NCBI RefSeq assembly: GCF_000633355.1
Contig: NZ_AYMQ01000043.1
Span: 1-64,000, forward strand
Direction: 5' to 3'
Length of the DNA: 64,000 nucleotides
Origin: Serratia sp. H1w
GTDB taxonomy: Bacteria > Pseudomonadota > Gammaproteobacteria > Enterobacterales > Enterobacteriaceae
In this document: one piece after another, positions 8,917-17,363 of the stretch
Numbering within the stretch: the stretch's first letter is position 1
Layout: the number at the start of each line of letters is the position of its first letter
Notes under the pieces: model-generated
Databases searched by the model: none
Told to the model about the DNA's origin: nothing
The model's input: only the letters and a program-made list of their open reading frames with translations
Program-made: the position numbers and the translations under genes

Positions 8917-9360
8917 TTAATCCCCTCGTACCAGCGTAAAGAAATCCACCCGGCTGGAGGCGACGGCGCGGGCACGCAGTTGGCGCTGCTCCTGTTGCAG
9001 TGCGGCCAAGGGTTCGATCAGTTGAAGCTGTAGCAATTCATGGTTGGCGGGTTGCTGTAGCAGGGCGTCGATCAGCGCACATAGCTCGGCATGATCCTTG
9101 TCACGCCCGCTGATGTAGCTGTAGCCCTGGACGCCGTTTGCCAACTGCACCACCGCGCGGGTCACGGTCATATCACCCAGTACAAAGCGACGGCCAGTTG
9201 CCCCCATGCGCCCTAGCAACTGCGTCAGGCCAATCTCCGGGGCGCGCAGGCGTTGGTAGCTCGGGTTGAGGTTCAGCGCCTGCCAGTGGCTGCGCAACTG
9301 AGCGGGCTGGCTATGCGCCAGTACCGACATCCAGCGTTGTCTCTGCTGTAAGGCTTGCAT
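8917..9360 (-). CDS. phnG: C-P lyase complex subunit PhnG
   Basis: Small core subunit of C-P lyase, required with PhnI for the base-displacement step. 147 residues (E. coli 150), with RQRWMSVLAHS at the N-terminus, a central GQ/ATGRRFVLGDMTVTRAVVQL block and a C-terminal VDFFTLVRGD characteristic of the family. It directly follows phnF with no gap (9361/9360). Confidence 0.94.
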   Translation of the reverse strand: MQALQQRQRWMSVLAHSQPAQLRSHWQALNLNPSYQRLRAPEIGLTQLLGRMGATGRRFVLGDMTVTRAVVQLANGVQGYSYISGRDKDHAELCALIDALLQQPANHELLQLQLIEPLAALQQEQRQLRARAVASSRVDFFTLVRGD

Positions 9361-10089
9361 TCAGTGCTCCATCGTCAGTTCGATCATGTCGGCACGCGCC
9401 AGGCTGACGGAGTATTCCGCCACCGTATCGCTGCCGCTACAGGTGTTCAGGGTACGCACGCATAGCAACGGCGCATGGGTGGCGATCTCCAGCAGGCGGC
9501 TCTCTTTCGCCTGGGCACGCCGTGCGCTGATGCGGGTCTGGCGGCGGGTCAGCGGCTGGTGGATCTGCTGTTGGATAAATTCGTGCAGAGAACCGCTATG
9601 GAACTGCTGCAGTGCGGGCCACCAGTCCAGATCGGGCAGATAATGGTCGATCACGCTCATCGGCACGCCGTTCACCCGGCGCAGAGTGCGCAGGTGGATG
9701 ATGGTTTCCCCCTCTTCACGGCTGAGGGCGCTGGCGACATGCCCACTGCACGGGCGTAATACTGCAAGTAAGCGCTCACTGGTGGGATGGCTGCCCTGCT
9801 CGAGCAGGTTCTGGCTGAAACGAGTATTGGCGTGCAGCGGATAGTTATAAGGGCGCAGTAAGACCAGAATGCCGATACCGTGGCGGCGTTGCAGCCAGCC
9901 GCGCTCTACCAGCTCATCGACGGCACGGCGCAGCGTATGGCGATTGACCTGATAGCGCTCGGCAAGTTGTTGTTCTGAAGGCAGATAATCCCCGCAGCGG
10001 TACTGGCTGCACAGTTCTTGCTCCAACTGGGCGGCAATCTGCTGATAACGGGTGGGGTAACTGGTCGGATGTCTAGATAAGTGCGTCAT
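9361..10089 (-). CDS. phnF: GntR-family regulator PhnF (HutC subfamily)
   Basis: Transcriptional regulator at the head of the operon. N-terminal winged helix (about residues 12-80: YQQIAAQLEQEL, LPSEQQLAERYQVNRHTLRRAVDEL, QRRHGIGILV) and C-terminal UTRA effector domain (about 100-240). 242 residues, as in E. coli PhnF. It is probably autoregulatory because it is the first gene and is not separated from phnG; the effector is not known from the sequence. Confidence 0.93.
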   Translation of the reverse strand: MTHLSRHPTSYPTRYQQIAAQLEQELCSQYRCGDYLPSEQQLAERYQVNRHTLRRAVDELVERGWLQRRHGIGILVLLRPYNYPLHANTRFSQNLLEQGSHPTSERLLAVLRPCSGHVASALSREEGETIIHLRTLRRVNGVPMSVIDHYLPDLDWWPALQQFHSGSLHEFIQQQIHQPLTRRQTRISARRAQAKESRLLEIATHAPLLCVRTLNTCSGSDTVAEYSVSLARADMIELTMEH

Positions 10090-10193
10090 AGCTAAACCCT
10101 CGGCACTTCGGTTAGGGAGGAAAGCGGCAAAACGGCGATGAGATCCATGTTCAGCACTCGGTAATCACGTTGGCATCATGGTGCCGAGAGCAG

Positions 10194-10211
10194 ATGACAA
10201 TCACGTGACGC
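10194..10211 (-). promoter_or_regulatory. Candidate Pho box upstream of the phn operon
   Basis: On the minus strand GCGTCAC-GTGA-TTGTCAT matches the Pho-box plan of two CTGTCAT-type heptamers separated by four bases; the second half-site matches 6/7 and the first 4/7. It lies about 105 bp upstream of phnF, where PhoB activation of a phosphonate operon would be expected. The 250 bp between phnF and nrdG also hold CTCGGCAC (10099-10106) and its inverse GTGCCGAG (10181-10188), possible regulator sites. No clean -10 was identified. Confidence 0.4.
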
Positions 10212-10302
10212 CCAGGTGGCGAACTGATGAACAATTTTGGACAGGAAGATGATGCTGTGTGGGATAGCGGATGGTGGAGAAAATGGATTTTTTGCGATGA
10301 AA

Positions 10303-10326
10303 GGTGGGCGCAGCCTACGCTGCACC
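10303..10326. repeat. Degenerate REP-like hairpin
   Basis: GGTGGGCGCAGCCTACGCTGCACC-type sequence with GCAGC/GCTGC arms, resembling the inverted family 1 repeat (GGGCGCAGC...GCTGCGCCC). It sits just past the end of nrdG. It has no U-run in either direction, so a terminator role is weak. Confidence 0.4.
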
Positions 10327-10340
10327 AAACGGGGATAAAA

Positions 10341-10805
10341 CTAGCGAAGCTTATGCACCACCTGATTAGCGCTGCCGCGCCAGATCAGCGCCGGGTCTTT
10401 TAAGTCCTGCACAAACTTGCCGTCTATCAATACGTTAATCCGATCGACGATCTGCATCTGTTCGCTATTCAGTTCATCCAGCTTATAGCCGGTCCACAGC
10501 CAGATATCTTTGCCTGGGCATTCGGCATGGACTCGCTTGACCAGCTGCAACACGGCAGCGACGTTGGCTGGGTGCAGCGGATCGCCGCCGGACAGCGATA
10601 GCCCTTGGCGTGGAATGCGCGTGTCGTTGAGATCGGCCACGATCTGGTCTTCCATCTGCTGGGTAAACGGCAGACCGGAATTGACCCGCCAGGTGCTTTT
10701 GTTATAGCAGCCCGGGCATTCGTGTACACAACCGGCCACAAACAGCGTGCAGCGGGTGCCGGGGCCGTTGACGACATCGATGGGGTAATACTGGTGGAAA
10801 TTCAT
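10341..10805 (-). CDS. nrdG: Anaerobic ribonucleotide reductase-activating protein NrdG
   Basis: Radical-SAM activase that generates the glycyl radical on NrdD. 154 residues from the ATG at 10805 (MNFHQYYPID), exactly the E. coli length; the open frame continues upstream only because the palindromic repeat there happens to be open. The CxxxCxxC cluster motif is C26-V-H-E-C30-P-G-C33, followed by the conserved SLSGGDPLHP segment. It is downstream of nrdD, separated by 179 bp that carry an inverted pair of repeats. Confidence 0.96.
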   Translation of the reverse strand: MNFHQYYPIDVVNGPGTRCTLFVAGCVHECPGCYNKSTWRVNSGLPFTQQMEDQIVADLNDTRIPRQGLSLSGGDPLHPANVAAVLQLVKRVHAECPGKDIWLWTGYKLDELNSEQMQIVDRINVLIDGKFVQDLKDPALIWRGSANQVVHKLR

Positions 10806-10827
10806 AATATTATTTTCTTTTATGTTG

Positions 10828-10980
10828 CCCTCACCCCAACCCTCTCCCACAGGGAGAGGGGCTGTCCGGAGCATTTGGTTGGTCCGTGCTGCTTTGGGAA
10901 GTGGGGTAAAGGTATTACGCAGAAAAATCAGCGAACTCGATCGGTCCCCTCTCCCTGTGGGAGAGGGTTAGGGTGAGGGG
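10828..10980. repeat. Inverted pair of family 2 palindromic repeats (BIME-like)
   Basis: Two copies of the second repeat family in opposite orientation: 10828-10861 (reverse) and 10942-10980 (forward), each with arms CCCTCTCCC / GGGAGAGGG around a 3-nt loop plus a GGGTGAGGGG tail. They flank 80 bp without a gene between nrdD and nrdG. Paired REP elements inside operons often stabilise the upstream mRNA, which would favour nrdD over nrdG; that effect is inferred. Confidence 0.85.
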
Positions 10981-10984
10981 TCAG

Positions 10985-13123
10985 TTAACCAATCTCCCCA
11001 TTGCCCAGATGTTTCACCCGACGCTTCACTTCTTCCTGCTTGCCGGCGTTAAACGGACGGGCATCCGGGCTGCCCAGATAGCCACACACGCGGCGGGTCA
11101 CCGAGACTTTTGCCGAGTCATGGTTGCCACATTTTGGGCAGGTAAAGCCTTTGCTGGTACAGGAAAACTCGCCGGTATAGCCACACTCGTAGCACTCATC
11201 GATCGGCGTGTTGGTGCCGTAATAAGGCACGCGGGTGTAGCTGTAATCCCACACGTCCTCCAGCGCCTTCAGATTGTGTTGCAGGTTCGGGTATTCGCCG
11301 TAACAGATGAAGCCGCCGTTAGCCAACGGTGGGTATGGCGCTTCGAAGTCCAGTTTGTCGTAGGGATTGACCTTTTTCTCCACGTCGAGGTGGAAACTGT
11401 TGGTGTAATACCCTTTATCCGTCACCCCATCGACGACGCCAAACTCATTGGTATCCAGGCGGCAGAAGCGATCGCACAGGTTCTCACTTGGCGTACTGTA
11501 CAGACTGAAGCCGTAGCCGGTTTCTTCCTTCCAGCTTTCGGTGGCATCTTTCAGACGTTGCACAATGGCGATAGCCTTGGCACGCAGCTGCTCGTCGTCG
11601 TAAACGTGTTGTCCCGCGCCAAACAGCGCGTTGATGGTTTCATGCACGCCGATGTAACCCAGCGAAATCGAGGCGCGGCCATTTTTGAAGATTTCCGCGA
11701 TATTATCGTCGGCCTTCAGGCGTACGCCGCAGGCTCCTTCCATATACAGGATTGGTGCTACGCGGGCCTTGATGCCTTCCAGGCGGGCAATGCGGGTCAT
11801 CAGGGCTTTCTTGGCCAGCAGCAGGCGCTCATCCAGCAGTTCCCAGAAGCAGCTCTCATCACCCTGAGCTTCCAGGGCGATGCGCGGCAGGTTCAGGCTG
11901 ATGACGCCGATATTGTTACGGCCATCGTGGATCAGCTCGCCGTTCTCTTCATAGGTGCCGAGGAAGCTGCGGCAACCCATCGGAGTTTTAAACGAACCGG
12001 TGACCTTGACCACCTGGTCGTAGTTGAGGATGTCCGGATACATGCGTTTGCTGGCACATTCCAGCGCCAACTGTTTGATGTCGTAGTTGGCGTCGCCAAA
12101 TTTATGGTTCAAGCCGTCACGGATCGCGAACACCAGTTTCGGGAACACCGCGGTTTTACGGTTTTTGCCCAGCCCGGCAATACGATTTTTCAGGATCGAC
12201 TGCTGAATCATGCGCGATTCCCAACTGGTACCCAAACCGAAACCGAAGGTCACAAACGGCGTCTGACCGTTGGCGGTATGCAGGGTGTTCACTTCGTATT
12301 CCAGCGACTGGAAGGCGTCGTAGCACTCTTTCTCGGTGCGGGTCATCGCATAGCCTGCCACGTCCGGGATCTGCCACTGCTCTGCTACCTGTTGGTGCTT
12401 GTTGAAGCTCTCGGTCACGAACGGGGCCAGGATCTCGTCGATACGGTTAATGGTGGTGCCGCCATAAATATGGCTGGCAACCTGAGCGATGATCTGTGCG
12501 GTCACGGCGGTGGCGGTAGAGATCGACTTTGGTGGCTCGATCTCGGCGTTGCCCATCTTGAAGCCGTTGGTCAGCATGCCTTTCAGATCGATCAGCATGC
12601 AGTTGAACATCGGGAAGAATGGCGAATAGTCGAGATCGTGGTAGTGGATCTCGCCACGCTCATGGGCCAGCACCACATCTCGCGGCAGGATATGTTGTTT
12701 GGCGTAGTGTTTGGCGACGATACCGGCCAGCAGGTCGCGCTGGGTAGGGATCACCTTACTGTCTTTATTGGCGTTCTCATTGAGCAGTGCGACGTTACTC
12801 TGTTCTACCAGACCACGGATTTCCTGGTTCAAACGCCCGCGCAGTTCGCGTGAGACATCGCGATCGTGGCGATACTCGATGTAGGTACGTGCCAGCTGTT
12901 TATACGGGCCAGCCATCAGTTGGTTTTCTACCGCCTGCTGGATTTCATGGATGTCCACCCGCGGCTGGTTTTCCATCTGTTGAGCGACCACCCGGGCGAC
13001 GGTAGCGCAGTAGTCAGCATCGACAACTTCAGCGGCCAAGGCGGCCCGCTCGATGGCCTGCCTGATCAGCTCTTCGTTAAAAGATACCTGGCAACCGTCC
13101 CGTTTAATCACTACTGGTTTCAC
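10985..13123 (-). CDS. nrdD: Anaerobic ribonucleoside-triphosphate reductase NrdD
   Basis: Class III ribonucleotide reductase making dNTPs without oxygen. The start is placed at GTG 13123 (VKPVVIKRDGC), because AGGAG lies seven bases upstream (13131-13135) and this gives 712 residues, exactly the E. coli length and alignment; a GTG at 13165 would add 14 unlikely residues. N-terminal ATP-cone, central glycyl-radical enzyme barrel, the four-cysteine zinc site CYECG...CPKCG and the glycyl radical site RVCGYL at G681 are all present. Confidence 0.96.
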   Translation of the reverse strand: MKPVVIKRDGCQVSFNEELIRQAIERAALAAEVVDADYCATVARVVAQQMENQPRVDIHEIQQAVENQLMAGPYKQLARTYIEYRHDRDVSRELRGRLNQEIRGLVEQSNVALLNENANKDSKVIPTQRDLLAGIVAKHYAKQHILPRDVVLAHERGEIHYHDLDYSPFFPMFNCMLIDLKGMLTNGFKMGNAEIEPPKSISTATAVTAQIIAQVASHIYGGTTINRIDEILAPFVTESFNKHQQVAEQWQIPDVAGYAMTRTEKECYDAFQSLEYEVNTLHTANGQTPFVTFGFGLGTSWESRMIQQSILKNRIAGLGKNRKTAVFPKLVFAIRDGLNHKFGDANYDIKQLALECASKRMYPDILNYDQVVKVTGSFKTPMGCRSFLGTYEENGELIHDGRNNIGVISLNLPRIALEAQGDESCFWELLDERLLLAKKALMTRIARLEGIKARVAPILYMEGACGVRLKADDNIAEIFKNGRASISLGYIGVHETINALFGAGQHVYDDEQLRAKAIAIVQRLKDATESWKEETGYGFSLYSTPSENLCDRFCRLDTNEFGVVDGVTDKGYYTNSFHLDVEKKVNPYDKLDFEAPYPPLANGGFICYGEYPNLQHNLKALEDVWDYSYTRVPYYGTNTPIDECYECGYTGEFSCTSKGFTCPKCGNHDSAKVSVTRRVCGYLGSPDARPFNAGKQEEVKRRVKHLGNGEIG

Positions 13124-13157
13124 GTTGTAACTCCTGTCCCCATCGGGGAGCGTCGGC

Positions 13158-13221
13158 TTATCCACAGGGCAAAACCGCAGGGCGCAAGGGCTGCGGAGGG
13201 TGTGGATGATTTTGTGGATAA
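13158..13221. promoter_or_regulatory. DnaA-box matches upstream of nrdD
   Basis: TTATCCACA at 13158-13166 and its exact inverse TGTGGATAA at 13213-13221 are two perfect consensus DnaA boxes. TGTGGATGA at 13201-13209 is a third with one mismatch. A GC hairpin (CCGCAG/CTGCGG, about 13175-13196) lies between them, and the last box abuts the first NrdR box. In E. coli DnaA is known to act on nrdAB; action on nrdD here is inference. Confidence 0.55.
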
Positions 13222-13268
13222 ATACTATATATAGGTGATTGAATTTATATGGGCACTATATATGGGTG
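13222..13268 (-). promoter_or_regulatory. Tandem NrdR boxes of the nrdDG promoter
   Basis: Two 16-bp sequences, 13222-13237 (ATACTATATATAGGTG) and 13253-13268 (GCACTATATATGGGTG), match the palindromic NrdR consensus ACACTATATATAGTGT. Their centres are 31 bp apart, three helical turns, the spacing typical of NrdR-repressed ribonucleotide reductase operons. They lie about 100-145 bp upstream of the nrdD start and overlap any likely promoter. Confidence 0.87.
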
Positions 13269-13282
13269 TGACATCGGTTTTT

Positions 13283-13296
13283 ATGACACAGGTCAA
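13283..13296 (-). promoter_or_regulatory. Possible FNR site upstream of nrdD
   Basis: TTGACCTGTGTCAT on the minus strand is a 14-bp match to the FNR motif TTGAT-N4-ATCAA (7 of 10 conserved positions). Oxygen-responsive control of nrdDG by FNR is known in E. coli; this particular site is a visual match only. The rest of 13297-13425 shows no gene. Confidence 0.45.
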
Positions 13297-13425
13297 AGAA
13301 TCGGGGGAGCCGTTTGAACGCTGTACAGCTAGCCGTTTGGGGAATATTTGTAACCCTTGCTATCAGCGGCTTGAATGAAGAATGCCGATTATCCGAAAGA
13401 TCGTTAAAGCGTGATTTCGATCGCA

Positions 13426-14322
13426 TCACGCCGAATTGCGGCGAAAATGCGCCAGTAAAAAATCCACCCAGACGCGCACCCGTGGCGGCAGATCTGCCGA
13501 GGCATAATAGAGCCAGATTTGCGTGGGTTTTGGCCAGCAATCCTGTAGCACCGGCAGCAACGTTCCCTGGGAAAAATGCTGCTCAACGTACCAGCGCGAT
13601 AGGCAAGCAATACCTAGCCCGGTCAATGCGGAATCTAATAACATTTCCGGGCTGCTGGCGGTCAGACGGCCATGCAGCTCCAACGTTTTGTCCGGCAGTG
13701 GCCATTTCACATTGCGCCCGGTAGCCGGGTTGCGGTGCAGCAGGCAACTGTGTTGCAGCAGATCTTCCGGCAGCTGTGGTGTGCCATGTTGGGCGAGGTA
13801 ACCGGGAGAGGCGACCAAGACCATCTGCATTGGGTAGAGCGGGCGGGCTACCAGCCGACTGTCGGGATCGACCTGGCTGCCGATACCCACATCAAAACCT
13901 TCACCCACCAGATTGACCACCCGGGCATCCAGCGACAGATCCAGATCGATCATCGGGTAGCGCTGTAAAAACTCAGGGATCAGCGGCATCAGCACCTGAC
14001 GCCCAAAGCCGGGGATCATACTGACGCGCACGCTGCCGGCAGGAGGAAGTTGCGCTCCCCCGGCCAGCTCCAACGTGGTGGTCAGCGCCTGCCACAGCGG
14101 TGCCACCTGCTCCAGCAAGGCTTTGCCCTCGTCGGTCAGTACTACGCTGTGGGTGTTGCGTTGGAACAGCCGCAGCGCCAGCTTCTCTTCCAGCACACGG
14201 ATATTTTTGCTGATCGCCGCCGGAGTGACGCCCAGTTGGCGTGCGGCGGCGGAGAAGTTCTGTGTCTGAGCGGCGCTAAGAAACGCCGGTAACAGGCGGT
14301 GCACATCCATCGGCAGCGGCAT
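13426..14322 (-). CDS. LysR-family transcriptional regulator
   Basis: 298 residues: N-terminal winged helix-turn-helix (FLSAAQTQNFSAAARQLGVTPAAISKNIRVLEEKL, about residues 13-48) and a periplasmic-binding-like effector domain (about 90-295). An in-frame ATG at 14310 is an alternative start. It is divergent from the KefF-like flavoprotein gene and most likely controls it; inducer unknown. The pairing of such a regulator with a small quinone reductase-like gene is common. Confidence 0.85.
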   Translation of the reverse strand: MPLPMDVHRLLPAFLSAAQTQNFSAAARQLGVTPAAISKNIRVLEEKLALRLFQRNTHSVVLTDEGKALLEQVAPLWQALTTTLELAGGAQLPPAGSVRVSMIPGFGRQVLMPLIPEFLQRYPMIDLDLSLDARVVNLVGEGFDVGIGSQVDPDSRLVARPLYPMQMVLVASPGYLAQHGTPQLPEDLLQHSCLLHRNPATGRNVKWPLPDKTLELHGRLTASSPEMLLDSALTGLGIACLSRWYVEQHFSQGTLLPVLQDCWPKPTQIWLYYASADLPPRVRVWVDFLLAHFRRNSA

Positions 14323-14425
14323 GGTGGTTGATACTTTAGGTTGAAGTTAATGTGACGGCTTACAGACTACACCGGAACGCGAGGAAATGAAAAAATGGTG
14401 ATCCATAACCTCACTGGTTCAGTTG

Positions 14426-14450
14426 GTAGGGGCGCTGCATGCCGCGCCCG
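14426..14450. repeat. REP-like palindromic repeat, family 1 (copy B)
   Basis: GTAGGGGCGC-tgcatgc-CGCGCCCG, differing from the other copies by one base in the right arm. It lies between the divergent LysR regulator and flavoprotein genes, 34 bp upstream of the flavoprotein start. Confidence 0.85.
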
Positions 14451-14483
14451 CCTGGTTTTGTATCGATAAATCTGGAGCTTCCC

Positions 14484-15008
14484 ATGTCGCGTATTTTAGT
14501 CCTGACCGCCCACCGTTTCCCCGACGATTCCCGCATCAATAAGGCACTAATCGAGACGCTGCGGCCGTTATCTAACGTCACCGTACATGAGCTGATGCGC
14601 GTGTATCCGGACTACCAGATTGACGTCGCTCGCGAGCAGGAACTGCTACAGGCGCATGATGTGGTAGTGATGCTGTTCCCGTTCTATTGGTACAGCTCAC
14701 CGGCAATCCTCAGCGAATGGCAGGATGCGGTATTAACTTATGGTTTCGCCTATGGCAGTGAAGGCACCAAACTACAGGGCAAGCCATTGCAGCTGGTAGT
14801 CACTACCGGCGGTAATGCGCAGGTCTATTCACCGGCAGGCTATAACCGTTATCCGGTTGGCGATCTGTTGAAGCCATTTAACGCGGTGGCCAATCTGACC
14901 GGTATGGATTATCTGCCGCCGCATCTGGTACAGGGCGTGTTTGATATGAGCGATGAAACGCTGGCGCGGGAAGCTGCTGACGTAGTGAAACTGATACAGC
15001 GTTTTTGA
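14484..15008 (+). CDS. KefF-like NAD(P)H-dependent flavoprotein oxidoreductase
   Basis: 174-residue flavodoxin-like-fold protein starting at MSRILVLTAH (GGAG about ten bases upstream; the frame is open further upstream through the repeat). Family hallmarks are the N-terminal TAHRFPDDSRINKALIETL, the MLFPFYWYSSPAILSEWQDAVLTYGFAYG segment and VVTTGGNAQVY, all matching the quinone reductase / KefF group. It probably reduces quinones or electrophiles in the cytoplasm; no kef K+ channel gene is nearby, so a KefF role proper is not supported. Confidence 0.85.
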   Translation: MSRILVLTAHRFPDDSRINKALIETLRPLSNVTVHELMRVYPDYQIDVAREQELLQAHDVVVMLFPFYWYSSPAILSEWQDAVLTYGFAYGSEGTKLQGKPLQLVVTTGGNAQVYSPAGYNRYPVGDLLKPFNAVANLTGMDYLPPHLVQGVFDMSDETLAREAADVVKLIQRF

Positions 15009-15022
15009 GTTTAGGGAATAAA

Positions 15023-15060
15023 CCCCTCTCCTGGCTCAGAAGAGGGGGAAGGTGAGGGGG
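15023..15060. repeat. Variant family 2 palindrome between convergent genes
   Basis: CCCCTCTCC...AGAGGGGG followed by GGTGAGGGGG, a diverged copy of the second repeat family with a longer loop. It fills the gap between the convergent flavoprotein and GH3 genes and may act as a bidirectional transcription block, though no U-run follows it. Confidence 0.6.
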
Positions 15061-15061
15061 A

Positions 15062-17095
15062 TTACAAAATACCCGCGCCGATAGGGAACAGCGGATCGGC
15101 AGAATCGTGCGCGACATCCTCTTTCTGATCCAACACCGCTTGCCAGCTGGATGGCAGTTCAAACGGTAATTTACCCTGTGCCTTGCTCTTGCCGGTGATC
15201 ACATCCAGCACTGCCTCATCGGAAGCACCGAAGTTGGCCAGCAGCACGTCGGTTTTATCCACAATATTGGTCAGAATGGCAGGGCGATCGAGGTAAACGG
15301 AGATCACCGTTGGCAGATTAAGTGCTTTCACTTGCTTGATCAGTTGATAGTCTTCACTGCCGCTATACGTGCCAGCTTTCTGATCCAGCACCACGGTGTC
15401 GGCATCGTCAAAGCCCAGTTGACCGAAGTTAACCGATACGCCAAACGGATAGTGCGGATCGTTCTGATGCGGGGTATCCACGCGCAGAATCGCGATTTCC
15501 GCCTCTTCCGGTGTCGCGACCACTTCCAGCCCATAACGTGCTGCTACGGTAGCGTTGACGTTATGCAGGAACACCTTCTTGCCGCTCAGAGCCAGCGGTA
15601 ACAGAGTGTTGTTGTTCTGCAACAGGATCTGCGCACGGCGTTGTGCCTCATCCCCTTTTTGCTGGAATTCTGCATTGCCAACAATTTTCACCGCCTGGGT
15701 TTCATCTACGTAAGGCTTTTCAAACAGCCCCAGCTCAAACTTCTGCTGCAAAATACGTGCGACGGAAGCGTCGATGCTGGCGATCGGCAGCTGTTGTTCG
15801 TTGATGGCTGCAATCAGATCGCTTGGATCACTGGTACCGCCGAATTGATCAATCCCGGCTTCCACCGCCTTCACTACGCGTTCCTGACGGGTGAGATTCT
15901 CCACGCCCCAGGACATACCGATCCCGGCGGTCCAAGGCGAGACGCCGGCAGCGATGTCGGCATCGCTGATGCCGGTGGCACATTTACCTTCGCAGCTTTC
16001 CAGGATACCCCAGTCGCTCAGCACCACGCCGGTGAAGCCAAAGCGGCCGCGCAGCATCTCGGTCAATACCTGTTTATTGAAGCCAAAGCCTACTTCTTCA
16101 ATCAGTTTATTCTGGTACCACAGGTTGATCGGTTGGCCGTAATAGGGCATCACCGAAGCGACATTCGCGGCAAACGCCCCTTCAAATGGCACCAGGTGAT
16201 ATTCCAGATTGTCGCCTGGATAAACCTGTTCTTTGCCATAGACGTTATGTGGATCCAGCCCACCAAGCTGCGGGCCACCACCGGCAAAGTGTTTTACCAC
16301 CGTGATGACACTATCCGGGGTCAGACCCTTATCACCATGCTGGAAGCCCTCGATATAGGCTTGTACCTGGCGTTTGGCGAGTTGGTTATCCTCGCCGAAG
16401 GTGCCGTTGATGCGACCCCAGCGAGGTTCGGTTGCCAGGTCAGCCTGGGGTGATAATGCCATGTGGATGCCAACGGCCCGGTATTCCTGACGGGCAATAT
16501 CGCCAAAGGTTTTCACCAGTGCGGTATCGTCTATCGCCGCCAGGCCAAGGGGTTCAGGCCATTGGGAGAAGCTGCCTGCCGCGACGCTGGTGGCATTAGG
16601 ATCGTTAACGAAATGGTTACGCGGGTCGGTACTGATGGTGACAGGAATGCCGAGGCGAGATTTCTCGGCCATCTCTTGCAGCGCATTGTTATCGGCGGAA
16701 ATATGCTGCGGATCGCCTGCCATGCGGGTAATGAACGTATTGACGAAGCGCTGGTTCACGTCTTCTTCGGCTGCGCTGATATCTACCCGGCCAGCGCCAT
16801 TCAGGCCGATGGTGCCGTGCATCATGGCACCCGCTTTTTCCTCCACGTTCATGCGGGAGGTCAGATCGCGGGCACGGGTGGCGCTATCGAGACGCCAATC
16901 TTCATAAGGTTCAAGCTGACCATTTTTATTAAGATCTTTAAATTTCAGCCCATCGACGGTTAGAGTTGGAATATTCCTACTCTCCAGTTCCGCCTGATTG
17001 CTCGGAGTAATCTGCGAATCATTACTGTCGCAGCCAGTTAATCCGGCGGCTAATAAACCACTGAATATAAATAACGACTTCTTTTTGATAGTCAT
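15062..17095 (-). CDS. Glycoside hydrolase family 3 lipoprotein, probable T2SS cargo
   Basis: 677-residue exo-acting beta-glycosidase of family GH3 (beta-glucosidase-like; substrate not determinable). Lipoprotein signal peptide with lipobox LTGC near residue 22, followed by Asp at +2 (CDSNDSQ). GH3 barrel with KHFAGGGPQ and the nucleophile region FTGVVLSDWG (D361), then the alpha/beta sandwich domain ending FELPSSWQAV. Asp at +2 retains lipoproteins in the inner membrane, yet K. oxytoca pullulanase carries the same signal and reaches the surface through the T2SS. Like pulA, this gene is divergent from gspC. Surface export by the neighbouring Gsp system is therefore a strong inference. Confidence 0.88.
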   Translation of the reverse strand: MTIKKKSLFIFSGLLAAGLTGCDSNDSQITPSNQAELESRNIPTLTVDGLKFKDLNKNGQLEPYEDWRLDSATRARDLTSRMNVEEKAGAMMHGTIGLNGAGRVDISAAEEDVNQRFVNTFITRMAGDPQHISADNNALQEMAEKSRLGIPVTISTDPRNHFVNDPNATSVAAGSFSQWPEPLGLAAIDDTALVKTFGDIARQEYRAVGIHMALSPQADLATEPRWGRINGTFGEDNQLAKRQVQAYIEGFQHGDKGLTPDSVITVVKHFAGGGPQLGGLDPHNVYGKEQVYPGDNLEYHLVPFEGAFAANVASVMPYYGQPINLWYQNKLIEEVGFGFNKQVLTEMLRGRFGFTGVVLSDWGILESCEGKCATGISDADIAAGVSPWTAGIGMSWGVENLTRQERVVKAVEAGIDQFGGTSDPSDLIAAINEQQLPIASIDASVARILQQKFELGLFEKPYVDETQAVKIVGNAEFQQKGDEAQRRAQILLQNNNTLLPLALSGKKVFLHNVNATVAARYGLEVVATPEEAEIAILRVDTPHQNDPHYPFGVSVNFGQLGFDDADTVVLDQKAGTYSGSEDYQLIKQVKALNLPTVISVYLDRPAILTNIVDKTDVLLANFGASDEAVLDVITGKSKAQGKLPFELPSSWQAVLDQKEDVAHDSADPLFPIGAGIL

Positions 17096-17363
17096 AAAGA
17101 ATGCTCCATATCACGAGAGGTAAAAGATGGGTAGAGAAAATTATCTTGGTGGCTTTATTTAAAATAATTATATTTATCAGTATATTATGGTTTATTCTTA
17201 TTTTTATCTATTATTGCATGTTTTTTTTACAGCGTGAAATAAATCTATTTGCAATTTGGGACTTCCTTCACACTTTGATCTTTGGTGCAGTTCTTTTGCC
17301 GTCGGAAATAGCGTAATAATGTTTTAAGAAAAAATTAAGTGAATTTAAGTGCAAGGAATAATT

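Noticed and set aside
10973-12853. A 626-residue plus-strand open frame
   Set aside because: It lies antisense to nrdD, which is unambiguous by motif and length. The frame is a by-product of nrdD codon use and has no recognisable domains.
13158-13221. Cluster of DnaA boxes as a replication origin
   Set aside because: There is no AT-rich unwinding region with GATC clusters and no gidA/mioC or dnaA neighbourhood. The boxes sit in the nrdD promoter, so a regulatory reading is better.
17101-17316. 71-codon hydrophobic plus-strand frame in the GH3-gspC gap
   Set aside because: It is AT-rich, low in complexity and has no ribosome-binding site; it probably arises by chance in a promoter region. 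The 25-codon frame at 17364 is better supported.
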